A stretch of DNA of 34,667 nucleotides, from positions 1-34,667 of the forward strand of contig CALMAV010000300.1 of the NCBI GenBank assembly GCA_937859895.1, written 5' to 3'. Below, piece by piece: positions 23,104-31,783 of this stretch; the stretch's first letter is position 1, and every line of letters begins with the position of its first letter. The translations under genes were made by a program, and so were the position numbers. Source of the DNA: an uncultured Bryobacterales bacterium. Lineage in GTDB: Bacteria; Acidobacteriota; Terriglobia; Bryobacterales; Bryobacteraceae. The notes beneath the pieces were generated by a model. It was not told where the DNA came from, did not search any database, and saw only the letters and a program-made list of their open reading frames with translations.

Positions 23104-23623
23104 CAATCTTCCTTTCGGTAATGAGAAACGGGGTTACATGGTAGAGAACGGCCCGGCGTTCGACCGGTCCAAAGTAACGAGAGTCAAAGCTGTTCCGGTT
23201 GAATCGGCTAATGGCCCAGAGTCCCGTTGTGTACGTGCCGAATGGGTAATGAGGGAGTGGCTGACCGGAACTGGAGAGCGTTTTCGGTGCGGTGTTCGGC
23301 AGCAAGATTCCGTGCACTGAAAAGCCAGCAACCGAGAGCGTGACGGGAGCAGAAGGGGATGCCGAGACAAGTGGCTTGAGGATCGGCAGCACCTGCCCAG
23401 GACAGGAACCTTGCGGCAACTCAAGGCCGCGGTGTTGAGCATCCAACAGCACGGGAAGGGGCAAACAAAACGCAGCATACGGACCGTTAGGAGTCTCGCG
23501 GTATAGTCCGAGCGGCACCGAGTCTGACCAGTTCGGATGAAGGTGAGCGCGAGAGAGGAGAGGCGGAGCCACCGCAAAAGAACCGGCAAGCAAGAGCGTG
23601 ATCAGGGCAGGCTTGCGCTTCAC
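23090..23623 (-). CDS. traF: TraF-type signal peptidase (S26, pilin maturation)
   Basis: 177 residues with an N-terminal membrane anchor (about 5-23). NWSDSVPLGLY (31-41) holds the catalytic Ser35, and LPILKPLV (79-86) the general-base Lys83, close to the Ser/Lys positions of RP4 TraF. WAISRFNRNSFDSRYFGPV is the conserved C-terminal S26C block. In RP4 this peptidase trims and circularises the TrbC pilin; the same job is likely here since a TrbC homologue is in the operon. Start is GTG at 23623 with GAGGGTGG upstream and a 4-nt overlap with the TrbI gene. Confidence 0.88.
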   Translation of the reverse strand: MKRKPALITLLLAGSFAVAPPLLSRAHLHPNWSDSVPLGLYRETPNGPYAAFCLPLPVLLDAQHRGLELPQGSCPGQVLPILKPLVSASPSAPVTLSVAGFSVHGILLPNTAPKTLSSSGQPLPHYPFGTYTTGLWAISRFNRNSFDSRYFGPVERRAVLYHVTPFLITERKIDATH

Positions 23624-24984
23624 TTGGCCACCCTCATCGGTTCGTACGGACCAGGAAACACCATGTCCTTCTTCACGGAAACAGCAAAGATCTTGCCCGG
23701 TGGAATGTTCAAGGTTGGCTGGATGTTGAGGTTCCGCTGAGTTAACTGCTCGCCCAGTTGCGACGCTTGCGTACCCACTCCGGAGGCAATGACTTGTCCG
23801 GTAGATGGGTAAGACAACACGCTGCCGTTGGTGCGATTCTGCGAAATTTGCAGCCCTGCCGAGAGCAGCGAAGTGAGAGCAACGCCGGCAATCAATCGTT
23901 TGTAATGGTTGTCAACCTTGCCCGTCAGACCAGTCGAGCCATCGGCGTCGTGGGAAGGCATCCGGTCTAAATCGATGAAAGTTCCGTCAGGAAAGTAGAT
24001 AGCGGTCCAAACAATCTGGACGCGCTTCTGCGCGTAGCTGATGTTGGAGTTGTACTCCCCAACTAAGCGGGAACCAGCGGGAATCTCGACGTAGGTTTGG
24101 GTGGGCGAATCGAAGACATCGCGCACCACTTCGGCAACCAGATCGCCCGGCAAATCGGAGACGGCGGCGGCGGGAAGCGAGGCCGGAATGACTGTGCCGC
24201 GCTGCACAACCCAGCGGCTGATCGGAACACTGCGCGTGGTTTTTAGGTAGTCGTCGCCGGTCGGTTCGCCCTCAGCGAACTTACGCTTTTCTCCTTGCGC
24301 GTTCTGTGCTCGGTAGCCATCCTGGGTCTCGCCTGAGTTCGGGAAAAGCGAAGTCGAGGGAGCCGAAGCACTGCCGACGGCGGCTGCATTCTGCCGCAAA
24401 AGGGAATCGAGTTGCGGCAAAGGAGAAGTTGTTGGATCGGAAGAAGTAATCGTAGAGCGGCTCTGCTCGGTCGCTCCCGTGGGCGCTTGCATTGCTTGCT
24501 CCTCGCGCTCTTCTCGTCGGGAGCGGGCCTGTTCCTGACGACTCCGAGCGGTTTCAACGGGAGTTCCAGATGGGTACGAAGCAGGCTGATATTGCGGTGG
24601 ATAAGCTCCCGGGACAGGTGGGTACGGACCCGCATAGCCAGTTGGCGGAAGGCTTCCCGGTTGCCCTCCAGGTGTGCCGGGTATTCCTGGAGGGGTCGGA
24701 ACACCATTTGGCAGGGGAGATGGAGGAAGGGCTGGAATGATGGGTGCCGAGCCGGTCGAGGGTGTCTCGCGCTCTACTTGGCCGCGGTTGCTGGTCGCGG
24801 ATTCAGTCGAGACAGACTGTAGCTGCTGATGCTCCGTTTGCGCTCGTTTCCTTGCCGAGCGAACATGAAAACCATAAATGACAGAAAGAATTGCGACTAC
24901 CACAGCAGTGCCACCGATCCAGACCAGGCGTGGCGAAATAGGACTGGTTACGAAAGGGATTCGACCTTTCAAATCAATTGCCAT
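23620..24984 (-). CDS. trbI: Mating-channel protein TrbI / VirB10
   Basis: 454 residues from the ATG at 24984 (AGGAG 8 nt upstream; three further upstream codons are open). An N-terminal inner-membrane helix (about 18-37, RLVWIGGTAVVVAILSVIYG) is followed by a long Pro/Gly/Ser-rich linker (about 60-150), then the C-terminal beta-barrel domain: RWVVQRGTVIPASLP, AGSRLVGEYNSNISYAQKRV, WTAIYFPDGTFIDLDRMP and a VDNHYKRLIAGVALTSLLSA segment, hallmarks of TrbI/VirB10. It spans both membranes and gates the outer-membrane pore with TrbG. It overlaps trbG by 11 nt. Confidence 0.94.
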   Translation of the reverse strand: MAIDLKGRIPFVTSPISPRLVWIGGTAVVVAILSVIYGFHVRSARKRAQTEHQQLQSVSTESATSNRGQVERETPSTGSAPIIPALPPSPLPNGVPTPPGIPGTPGGQPGSLPPTGYAGPYPPVPGAYPPQYQPASYPSGTPVETARSRQEQARSRREEREEQAMQAPTGATEQSRSTITSSDPTTSPLPQLDSLLRQNAAAVGSASAPSTSLFPNSGETQDGYRAQNAQGEKRKFAEGEPTGDDYLKTTRSVPISRWVVQRGTVIPASLPAAAVSDLPGDLVAEVVRDVFDSPTQTYVEIPAGSRLVGEYNSNISYAQKRVQIVWTAIYFPDGTFIDLDRMPSHDADGSTGLTGKVDNHYKRLIAGVALTSLLSAGLQISQNRTNGSVLSYPSTGQVIASGVGTQASQLGEQLTQRNLNIQPTLNIPPGKIFAVSVKKDMVFPGPYEPMRVAK

Positions 24985-26023
24985 GGCTCGCACTCCTGGG
25001 GTAAGTCAGGCCCTCGTTGGTGATGCAAGCGCGTTGCTGATGCCGTCCGGCGCCAGCCAGGAGACAGGCTTTGGCGAATACCGCATCTACGATTAGTTCG
25101 TTGCCGTCCCAACGTCTGTTTGCAGGAATTGGGCCCCGCGCATCTTTCAACTGAACAACCGGTAAGCCCCGGTGCCGCGCTTCTTCCGAGAGCGAGATGT
25201 GCGTGTGGACGCCATCGTCAGCGATCTTTTCCGGTCGCAGGTAGGCTGCATCTTTGCCGTGCAGTTGAATGTGGTAGTTCCAGTTCCGCAGAGGCTTGAC
25301 AGTGCTTAACCGCCTTAGATTCTCTGCCGCACTTGCGGCTCGCTCCTCTTCTTCTTTCTTGGCTGCGACGGCCGCTTGTCGCTTGTCTTCTTCCTCTTGT
25401 GGGTAGCGGAAGGCAACACGCGCCATGTGATCGTGGCTGGTAGAAACCAGCCGAACATAGTAGGGGCGCTTGTTAGTGCCAACGGTGAGGGTCGTATCTA
25501 AACCTGCCTGTTGAGGTTTGAAAACGAGGTAGGTGAACTCGTTGGAGCCTGATCCGGATGTTCGGGAAGCGACTTCGAAGCGATGATCTCCCCAATCGAG
25601 AGCGTCATGAACGGGCGTTTCGCCAGCCTGTAAATCGAGTTCGCAGACCTGGAGAATCGCGCAGACAATAACGGGTACTCCTTGCCCGTACGTATAGAGA
25701 ACCCGGCCATCTGCAGCCTGTACCGGCGTCGCCCCACCGGTTAACCAGCCCTCGGAAAGAGAGAGGGCCATGCGAGCGGAAGGCGATAGCGGAATCTGAC
25801 GCTGCATTTCAATCGCATCAATGCTGTTCACCGTTCCTTGAATAGTGGGCGCTTGTTTACGGCGTGCCGAGGGCCGGGACGATTTCGCCGGAGAGACAGG
25901 CGATGATGGCGCATCGCTTTTTAGAACAGCCAATGCCGCAGCGTAATCAGCCGGTTTTGGGGGCGCCTGCTGTTGCGCAAATGCCATTGAGGTGGCAAGC
26001 AAAAGTCCGTGAACCTTGAGCAT
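24974..26023 (-). CDS. trbG: Mating-channel outer-membrane protein TrbG / VirB9
   Basis: 349 residues from the ATG at 26023, preceded by AATAGGAGGACTTTC; a longer frame to 26080 has no comparable site and would bury the signal peptide. MLKVHGLLLATSMAFA is a signal peptide. A Lys/Pro-rich region follows, then VLYTYGQGVPVIVCAILQVC and DLQAGETPVHDALDWGDHRF, typical of the VirB9/TrbG N-domain, and a C-terminal domain with NWNYHIQLHGKDAAYLRPEK and ADDGVHTHISLSEEARHRGL. It forms the outer-membrane ring with TrbI. A Glu/Ala-rich coiled stretch near 190-215 connects the domains. Confidence 0.9.
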   Translation of the reverse strand: MLKVHGLLLATSMAFAQQQAPPKPADYAAALAVLKSDAPSSPVSPAKSSRPSARRKQAPTIQGTVNSIDAIEMQRQIPLSPSARMALSLSEGWLTGGATPVQAADGRVLYTYGQGVPVIVCAILQVCELDLQAGETPVHDALDWGDHRFEVASRTSGSGSNEFTYLVFKPQQAGLDTTLTVGTNKRPYYVRLVSTSHDHMARVAFRYPQEEEDKRQAAVAAKKEEEERAASAAENLRRLSTVKPLRNWNYHIQLHGKDAAYLRPEKIADDGVHTHISLSEEARHRGLPVVQLKDARGPIPANRRWDGNELIVDAVFAKACLLAGAGRHQQRACITNEGLTYPRSASHGN

Positions 26024-26036
26024 AAAGAAAGTCCTC

Positions 26037-26726
26037 CTATTGAACGGGTTGAAACGATAACTCGGTACCCGAGATGCCAAGCGGGTTCTGCTGTCGGACA
26101 GCCTCGTTCTCCGACAGGTGCATGTCGTACACCAGGCGAGCCTGCCAAGTTTTAACCGAGATCACCTGGCCGGAGAGCGAGGTCGTGGTTTCTTCCCACC
26201 AGAGTCGAATGGTTCGCTTGCCCTCGCTGGTGTCGGATGTCTTATACCGAATGCTGACCAGTTCGCCCTTCTCGGCGCGCTTAAACGGATTGTTGGCGGC
26301 AAACCAATTGGCAATTGTTGAATTCGCCTGGCTTCCATCGGCCAGGAACATAAACGTGCGGTCCCAATCATTTGCTTGTGCGGTCCTATCGGTAGTGACG
26401 GTCCGCCAGGACTCCAGAAACCGGGTGAAGGATTGAATTTTGGTTTGATCCCAAGTTGCGTCATCCATGTCAACGGGCTTGGTAACACTGCCGCCGCTCA
26501 GCCGAGCGTTGGTTGATGGCGCGAGGTAGTTAATCGTGCGAGGCAGGGTGCCCTCGTAGACGAGTCCGCCGATGGCCAGCGCTAGCGCGAAAGCCTCAGC
26601 AAAGGCGATGCGTTGCCAATTCTTTTTGGCGGCAATTGGCTCGCTCCAAACCTCCGCAAATGCCCGTTTTGCGTTTCGATAACGAGTGTCTGAAGACACC
26701 TCCGGCACAGGTTCAGTCATTAGCAT
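26037..26726 (-). CDS. trbF: Mating-channel protein TrbF / VirB8
   Basis: 229 residues. A short cytoplasmic N-terminus with YRNAKRAFAEVWSEPIAAKK is followed by one membrane helix (about 40-58, RIAFAEAFALALAIGGLVYE) and a periplasmic VirB8-like domain: IQSFTRFLESWRTVTTDR, NWFAANNPFKRAEKGELVSI and TWQARLVYDMHLSENEAVRQ near the end, then QNPLGISGTEL. AGAGGAAAACAC before the ATG supports the start. It is the periplasmic assembly factor of the channel, placed between TrbL and TrbG as in RP4 and Ti trb operons. Confidence 0.85.
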   Translation of the reverse strand: MLMTEPVPEVSSDTRYRNAKRAFAEVWSEPIAAKKNWQRIAFAEAFALALAIGGLVYEGTLPRTINYLAPSTNARLSGGSVTKPVDMDDATWDQTKIQSFTRFLESWRTVTTDRTAQANDWDRTFMFLADGSQANSTIANWFAANNPFKRAEKGELVSIRYKTSDTSEGKRTIRLWWEETTTSLSGQVISVKTWQARLVYDMHLSENEAVRQQNPLGISGTELSFQPVQ

Positions 26727-26741
26727 GTGTTTTCCTCTGTT

Positions 26742-27920
26742 TTAGTGGTGGAAACCGTTAAAGGTCGGTGGTGAGGATTGCCCGCCACCGTGTGGCATCT
26801 GGCGAGCTGCGGAAGCCATCGTTTGTGCCATCTGTCCAGCGGCCCGACCTATAGAAACGCCTCCTCCGCCAGAAGAAGGAGCGCTCGGCTGGGGTGGAGT
26901 TGCGCCGGAAGCTCTTCCTGCACCAGCTGCTGCGCCGGAGGCCCCGCCCGAACCGGAAGCGATACCTGCGCCGCCAGCAGCCGCCCCGGCACCAGCTCCG
27001 ATCCCCGATGCAATCATGGCCGCTGAAATAGCAGCTCCAATCATGGGAGCGGTTAGTGCAATAGCGTCTCCATGCCCTAAATTCGGACCCGCACCAAAGA
27101 AGTTGCCGACTAGCGAACTTAAGTTCCACACAATCCCGGCGTAGAGCATTGCTCCGGCAGCAATCAGCCAGGCGGCACTTACTCCCGACTGTACCGGGGA
27201 GACCTTGGCTGCCTGTATCGCCCAATTGTTGGTAATAAGCGAAGCCGCACCGGTCAACATATAAAGCACCATCAACTTCGCCCCCGCTGAGAAACAGAAC
27301 GCAAAGTAGCGTTCGACGTAAGTAGTTGTATAGCGGGAGGAGCCAAAGGCCAGAAAGAAGTACCCTGCCCCAAGCGCTACATAGCTCTGAATCAGCGTCA
27401 CAACAAACTGATAAGTGATCACTAGAAAGGAGATCATCACAAGGAAAGCCGAAACCATCAGAGCGAGACCGGCTGGCACGTTACTCAGAATGCCGGTCGT
27501 CAGGCCCCGAGCCAGCAAGGTGCCGAAGATGATAAATCCCTGAAACAGAACCGCCGAGGGGCTGAGCGACTTTACGCCGCTGGCTGCCTTGCCTACGGTG
27601 ACGAACATACTCATGATGTCGTCCATCCACGCTTGCCCATGGATCAGCAAATCCAAGAAAATGCCGATTGTGAGCAGTTTGCCAGTGGTCGCCATCATCG
27701 TGGCGCGAAGGTCGCCTGAGTGATTCTTGAGTAAATCCCAACCGAAGGCACCCATTTCCAGTAGGGCTAAGGCACCAAACACTTCATTCGCATACGGCCC
27801 GACCGCCCCTGTCCACTGTCCGACCAGCTTTTGGTAAATGTCGACGAAGTCGCTTGGATCGGAGATTTGGATATTCGTTGGCGCGTATGGCCCGACTTGC
27901 GCCAGCAGCGGAAGCAGCAT
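26742..27920 (-). CDS. trbL: Mating-channel polytopic membrane protein TrbL / VirB6
   Basis: 392 residues from the ATG at 27920, which has GAGGTCTTGGTA upstream and overlaps the stop of the preceding gene (TAATG); upstream in-frame codons to 28043 lie inside that gene. About six hydrophobic helices lie between residues ~30 and 290 (for example VLFQGFIIFGTLLARGL and LALMVSAFLVMISFLVITYQ). The C-terminal ~90 residues are Gly/Ala/Ser-rich and low-complexity, common in TrbL proteins. It forms the inner-membrane passage of the channel. The repeat-like codons of the tail are high in GC. Confidence 0.88.
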   Translation of the reverse strand: MLLPLLAQVGPYAPTNIQISDPSDFVDIYQKLVGQWTGAVGPYANEVFGALALLEMGAFGWDLLKNHSGDLRATMMATTGKLLTIGIFLDLLIHGQAWMDDIMSMFVTVGKAASGVKSLSPSAVLFQGFIIFGTLLARGLTTGILSNVPAGLALMVSAFLVMISFLVITYQFVVTLIQSYVALGAGYFFLAFGSSRYTTTYVERYFAFCFSAGAKLMVLYMLTGAASLITNNWAIQAAKVSPVQSGVSAAWLIAAGAMLYAGIVWNLSSLVGNFFGAGPNLGHGDAIALTAPMIGAAISAAMIASGIGAGAGAAAGGAGIASGSGGASGAAAGAGRASGATPPQPSAPSSGGGGVSIGRAAGQMAQTMASAARQMPHGGGQSSPPTFNGFHH

Positions 27921-28243
27921 TACCAAGACCTCTTGTCGTACGTAACTGTGGGGGGTGGCTGATTTGATAGCGCTGCCTGGCAAACCGAACCTTCCGCGCT
28001 GGTAACCCAATTTGCCTGGGCTGTTTTGAGAATCGGAGCGCACTCGGCACTAATTTGTAATGCCATCTTGGGATGCTGCTGGAACCAAAATGCTAAACCC
28101 TGCGGAGTGAATGTTGAGATATCGCCGCTCCCGGCAGCCTCTACCTCGCGTACGATCTTTGAACTCTGGGCGTGGGGGTCGTAACAAGCTAGCGATCCTG
28201 AGATCGCAGGAATCAATATGGTCAGAGCTAGAGTTCTTCTCAT
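27920..28243 (-). CDS. TrbK/EexN-like exported protein, probable entry exclusion
   Basis: 107 residues. MRRTLALTILIPAISGSLAC is a signal peptide ending in a Cys (residue 20), a near-lipobox. The mature part has LAFWFQQHPKMALQISAECA (about 50-69) and WVTSAEGSVCQAA, a W..HP...A..I..C....W....G..CxxA pattern that I associate with EexN-type entry-exclusion lipoproteins. It sits exactly between TrbJ and TrbL, where RP4 trbK (entry exclusion) lies. It would block redundant transfer into cells already carrying the element. It ends in YDKRSW, nearly the same tail as TrbJ. The lipobox is imperfect (Ser at -3), so lipidation is uncertain. Confidence 0.65.
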   Translation of the reverse strand: MRRTLALTILIPAISGSLACYDPHAQSSKIVREVEAAGSGDISTFTPQGLAFWFQQHPKMALQISAECAPILKTAQANWVTSAEGSVCQAALSNQPPPTVTYDKRSW

Positions 28244-28956
28244 TACCAGGACCTCGCATCGTAGGTCAGCTTCGGCATAGTAAAACTGCTCTGCCCGGCT
28301 TGATCGGCGGCTTGGGCATTGGCTTGTTGTGCGGCAACAGCACCTTTTGCGGTCATGTCCGCAATCATCAACTGCCGTAACTTTTGGAGTTGCGCTACCT
28401 CCTCGGTCCCGATTACATTGCCGAGCTGCAAGGCTTGATCCTGGCCGGCAGGCGTTTGCAGCATGGCCTGAATCTTTGCCATGAAGTTCCGCTCATTGTT
28501 GAGCAGGTTCGCTTGCATTCCGGCTGTGTTGAGTGAACCGTGAATAGTGTTGAGGGTGGAGGTCGACCAGTTGCCATAGGCTGCTGCGTAGGAAGTGAGC
28601 CTGGGATCGAAGGAGGGGTACATTCTTTGAAACTGGGAATCCATCTGAGCCATGCCACCTGCTAAGCCCTGTGATTGCTGCAGGACATTGGCTAAGGTTG
28701 CCAAATCAGAGGCGATTGACGTGGTGGGATGCGTCACCAGTTGCTGTCCTTCTCGGACCATCATCTGCGCCATCTGCACCGACTGGAGTGCGGTTTGCGC
28801 TTGTTTCAAGTACGACTGGCAAAGCTGCGCATAATTGAGCAACTGCGTCCATTCGGTTGCATTACCAATTCCGAATAAATGAGCGTTCGCCCGGTGAGCC
28901 GGAATAATCAAAAGCCCGGCACAGACCGTGAAAGCGATCCATCCTCGTTTACGCAT
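28243..28956 (-). CDS. trbJ: Mating-channel protein TrbJ / VirB5
   Basis: 237 residues. A signal peptide (MRKRGWIAFTVCAGLLIIPA, then HRANA) precedes a long helical protein: EWTQLLNYAQLCQSYLKQAQ (35-54), IASDLATLANVLQQSQGLAG and NLLNNERNFMAKIQAMLQTP with the QALQLGNVIGTEEVAQLQKL block (about 177-196), typical of TrbJ. It is a periplasmic or pilus-tip component. AAGGAAGAAC before the ATG fits the start; it overlaps trbE by 8 nt and the next gene by TAATG. The C-terminus, TYDARSW, recurs as TYDKRSW in the downstream neighbour. Confidence 0.88.
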   Translation of the reverse strand: MRKRGWIAFTVCAGLLIIPAHRANAHLFGIGNATEWTQLLNYAQLCQSYLKQAQTALQSVQMAQMMVREGQQLVTHPTTSIASDLATLANVLQQSQGLAGGMAQMDSQFQRMYPSFDPRLTSYAAAYGNWSTSTLNTIHGSLNTAGMQANLLNNERNFMAKIQAMLQTPAGQDQALQLGNVIGTEEVAQLQKLRQLMIADMTAKGAVAAQQANAQAADQAGQSSFTMPKLTYDARSW

Positions 28957-31456
28957 ACGTGAGTTCTTCCTTGTTTTCTTTCGTGTTAGTCAACGCATCA
29001 AACTCATCGGCCCAATCCGGCAAACCCCGCATCCGGAGCCATGGGCCCGGCCACTTGGCGCCGTACCTGACAATTAGCTGATCGACAAGCGCCCGGTCGC
29101 TGTCGTTTGAAGCCGCGAGGAACGAGAGAGCAACCTGCCCGAGTTCAAGCGAGATCATGCGCTTGCCGTCCGGCGACGCGACGTAGTACTCACTCTTTGG
29201 AACAGCATGGGCAATCAGTTCCCGGTCCCAATCGTTCATGCCGAGAGATTGATAATCGCCAGCACCTTCAAGCAAGGCTTGCGGGGAAGGCAGGCAGATT
29301 TTGGTAAAACATTGCTGCAGGACAGCGTTCTTCAAGGGCGAGGCGAGAACCTTCGATAGCTCCTGCACAATGAGCCACACTGCAGTATTGAGCTTTCCGC
29401 ATTCAAATAGGTAGTTCTCAAACGCGGCTGCCGCCATGGGATGCTCCAATGATTCGCGGAACTCATCGACCGCCATCAGTGTTGGAACGGCAGAGGATAG
29501 CCGTGTACTGATACGTCCAAATAGGTAGAAGAGCACCCCGTTCATCGTCTTTTTGTCGAGACGGTAAAGTTCATCCATTTCGAAGACACAAAACCGGCTC
29601 ATCGAAATGGTGTCGGTGGATCCATCAAGCAGACCACCCAAGTAGAACTGGAGACCGGCTTGGACTTCCTTCGAAGGCACGGCCATGTGGAAACTCGTTA
29701 GTGAGCGATCACCGCTGTAGGCACTCATCCGACGCAATGTTTCACCAATATCGTTCCGCATGTCGGGCGTCACCCGGACATCGTTGAGGGTAAGTAGTAA
29801 CTCTAGAATCTGGGCACCTCGGTCTCGATCACTCGGCGTTGCCAGTTCGTGCAAGGGGCACACCTTGGTTGTGACACTGTTGGGACTTAGATCGTAGAAG
29901 TCGCCGCCCATGGCCCTACAAAGTGTGTACAGCGTTCGCTTCTTGTCAAAGCAAAAGACCTGAGCGTTGGTATATCGAAAGAACTGACTGATGGCAAGAG
30001 CTTGCAGGGTTGTCTTGCCAGCCCGGGTGGGCCCCACAATCAACGTATGCCCTACGTCTCCCACATACGGATTGAACCGGTAGGGTGTCCCCCCGCTAGT
30101 GACTCCATACAGCAGCGGAGGAGAGTGGGGAGCAAAGTACGGAGATGGATTGTACTGATGACCGCGGAACGGAGCCGACAGCGGCATCATGTGAGAGGCA
30201 TTAAAGGTGTTTAGGAGAAAGGTCCGCGGGTCTTTGTGCTGCTGGCCCGGCAGTGAACCGAGCCAAGCTGCCACAACGTTTGTCGTTTCGATCCGGCATC
30301 CGAACCCACAGTGATACTTCACGACCCGGATCAGCGCCTCGCTTGCTTCTTTCATCCGCTCGGGATCTGAATCCATCAGGATCAGCTTGGCGTGAAACTT
30401 CACGGCAACCTCTTTGCCGTGTTCGACTGCGCTCGCCACAGTCTGGGCTTCCAGTTGCATTTTGAGTGCGTATGGATCGTCGCTGCTGCCGTCGTCTACC
30501 GCGCCCGGCATAGCCTGCTTGACGATGCTCTTTTTCTTAAACTTCCACTTACTCTTGTTGACCTCGTGCTTGTCTTTTCCTGCCTGTTCATCCAGCAGTT
30601 CAGCCTGCTGGGTATAGCGAAAGTCGTAGGAAACCGAATCTAATTCGCGTAACATGCCGGCGTAGCCGTTCTCGGGAAACGAATCAATTGCAATGACGGC
30701 AATGTACTTGCCAGGTGATAACTCGCTGTCAGGATCGCCCAGGTGTGGCCTGGCCCCGCCCGTGAGATCGTCGGTTGCCAAGTACTGGTTCAAGAACGCA
30801 GGGGTTCCGGGGACCGTAAATAGATGGTCCTCAGAGTTAATACATTGCCGAAGGAAGCGGAGTAGATCGTCGTACACATACGTCACCCCGAGCCGACCAT
30901 GCTCATGGGAGGTCAAGCGCTCGACTTGCGAAAACGTATTGGACAGCAGTCCATGGATTTCGGCAACCCGCTTTTCAAACAGCGCCAGCGACTTCTCATT
31001 AGCGGAGTTCGTGCCTTTCTCTTTGGAGGAAAACAACCACGATGAGGCCTTCGCTCCCATTCGCAGGCCTGGCTCATAGACAACGGTCAGAAAGTATCGG
31101 CTGCCCCGCGTTGCCGCCTCGCCTTGCATGTTGAAACGAGCTCGGCGTTCTTGCTCAATCAGGTACGAAACAGGATCGGGCCATTCTGAAGGGGCAGCAT
31201 ACTCGCGCCGTTCGCCCCGGATCAAATGAGCTTCAATGGTCCAGCCGGACCCAAGCCGCAGGCGACGCTCCAGGCGATTAGCGACCTGCCAGCAATCGGC
31301 TAGTGGCATCGCATCCATGTCGGGACTGACGTATTCCCAGCCAGCAATGAATCGTCCAGTACTGGTCAGAACCACGCCAGGCGCCACGAGTGCAAAATAG
31401 TCCAGCAGGTCGGAGAAGCCTTTGGCGTCGGTCTGAAACTCAGATGCAATGAGCAT
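28949..31456 (-). CDS. trbE: Mating-channel ATPase TrbE / VirB4
   Basis: 835 residues, typical length. After an N-terminal CagE/TrbE-type domain (about 1-430) comes the ATPase domain with Walker A LIVGPTRAGKTTL (472-484), QVFCFDKKRTLYTLCRAMGG, LMAVDEFRESLEHP as Walker B region, and KICLPSPQALLEGAGDYQSL. No membrane helix is obvious, in line with peripheral association. It powers pilus assembly and substrate transfer. GGAGGAGTCGTTA precedes the ATG at 31456, which overlaps the stop of trbD by 1 nt. Confidence 0.95.
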   Translation of the reverse strand: MLIASEFQTDAKGFSDLLDYFALVAPGVVLTSTGRFIAGWEYVSPDMDAMPLADCWQVANRLERRLRLGSGWTIEAHLIRGERREYAAPSEWPDPVSYLIEQERRARFNMQGEAATRGSRYFLTVVYEPGLRMGAKASSWLFSSKEKGTNSANEKSLALFEKRVAEIHGLLSNTFSQVERLTSHEHGRLGVTYVYDDLLRFLRQCINSEDHLFTVPGTPAFLNQYLATDDLTGGARPHLGDPDSELSPGKYIAVIAIDSFPENGYAGMLRELDSVSYDFRYTQQAELLDEQAGKDKHEVNKSKWKFKKKSIVKQAMPGAVDDGSSDDPYALKMQLEAQTVASAVEHGKEVAVKFHAKLILMDSDPERMKEASEALIRVVKYHCGFGCRIETTNVVAAWLGSLPGQQHKDPRTFLLNTFNASHMMPLSAPFRGHQYNPSPYFAPHSPPLLYGVTSGGTPYRFNPYVGDVGHTLIVGPTRAGKTTLQALAISQFFRYTNAQVFCFDKKRTLYTLCRAMGGDFYDLSPNSVTTKVCPLHELATPSDRDRGAQILELLLTLNDVRVTPDMRNDIGETLRRMSAYSGDRSLTSFHMAVPSKEVQAGLQFYLGGLLDGSTDTISMSRFCVFEMDELYRLDKKTMNGVLFYLFGRISTRLSSAVPTLMAVDEFRESLEHPMAAAAFENYLFECGKLNTAVWLIVQELSKVLASPLKNAVLQQCFTKICLPSPQALLEGAGDYQSLGMNDWDRELIAHAVPKSEYYVASPDGKRMISLELGQVALSFLAASNDSDRALVDQLIVRYGAKWPGPWLRMRGLPDWADEFDALTNTKENKEELTYA

Positions 31457-31761
31457 TAACGACTCCTCCAGCGAACGGCCCGAATTGGCTTGGCAGTCCA
31501 GAAGCCCTTCTTATACCGGCGGGCTTCGTCATAGACATTCAGAAAAATAGGGTCTTGTTTCGCCAGCTCCTGTAAGCCTTGGCGGAGCAGAAGAAACAGA
31601 ACGATAGAGCCTAAAATTCCCCACCACGTCAGCAAACTGTAGCCGGTGATCAAACACAGGAAGAATGCAACTGCCAGCGCCTTCGGTTCGCATCCCAGAA
31701 GCAAATGCGGACGATTTGCACTCTCATGGAAGCGGGAGCAATATACCTCTGGGATGTCCAT
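31456..31761 (-). CDS. trbD: Mating-channel protein TrbD / VirB3
   Basis: 101 residues. YCSRFHESANRPHLLLGCEP (about 7-26) is the conserved N-terminal block of TrbD (RPxLxxGxE). It is followed by two adjacent membrane helices (about 28-60) and DPIFLNVYDEARRYKKGFW, all characteristic of the VirB3/TrbD family. A very strong GGGAGGAGGAAAGG site lies before the ATG. It works with TrbE and TrbC at the inner membrane in pilus assembly. Confidence 0.88.
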   Translation of the reverse strand: MDIPEVYCSRFHESANRPHLLLGCEPKALAVAFFLCLITGYSLLTWWGILGSIVLFLLLRQGLQELAKQDPIFLNVYDEARRYKKGFWTAKPIRAVRWRSR

Positions 31762-31783
31762 GTGTTCCCTTTCCTCCTCCCTG

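Noticed and set aside
29791-29804. AGTAGTAACTCT similarity to the 14-mer region at 5840-5855
   Set aside because: Only a short word inside the conserved trbE coding sequence; it lacks the rest of the arm and any palindrome.
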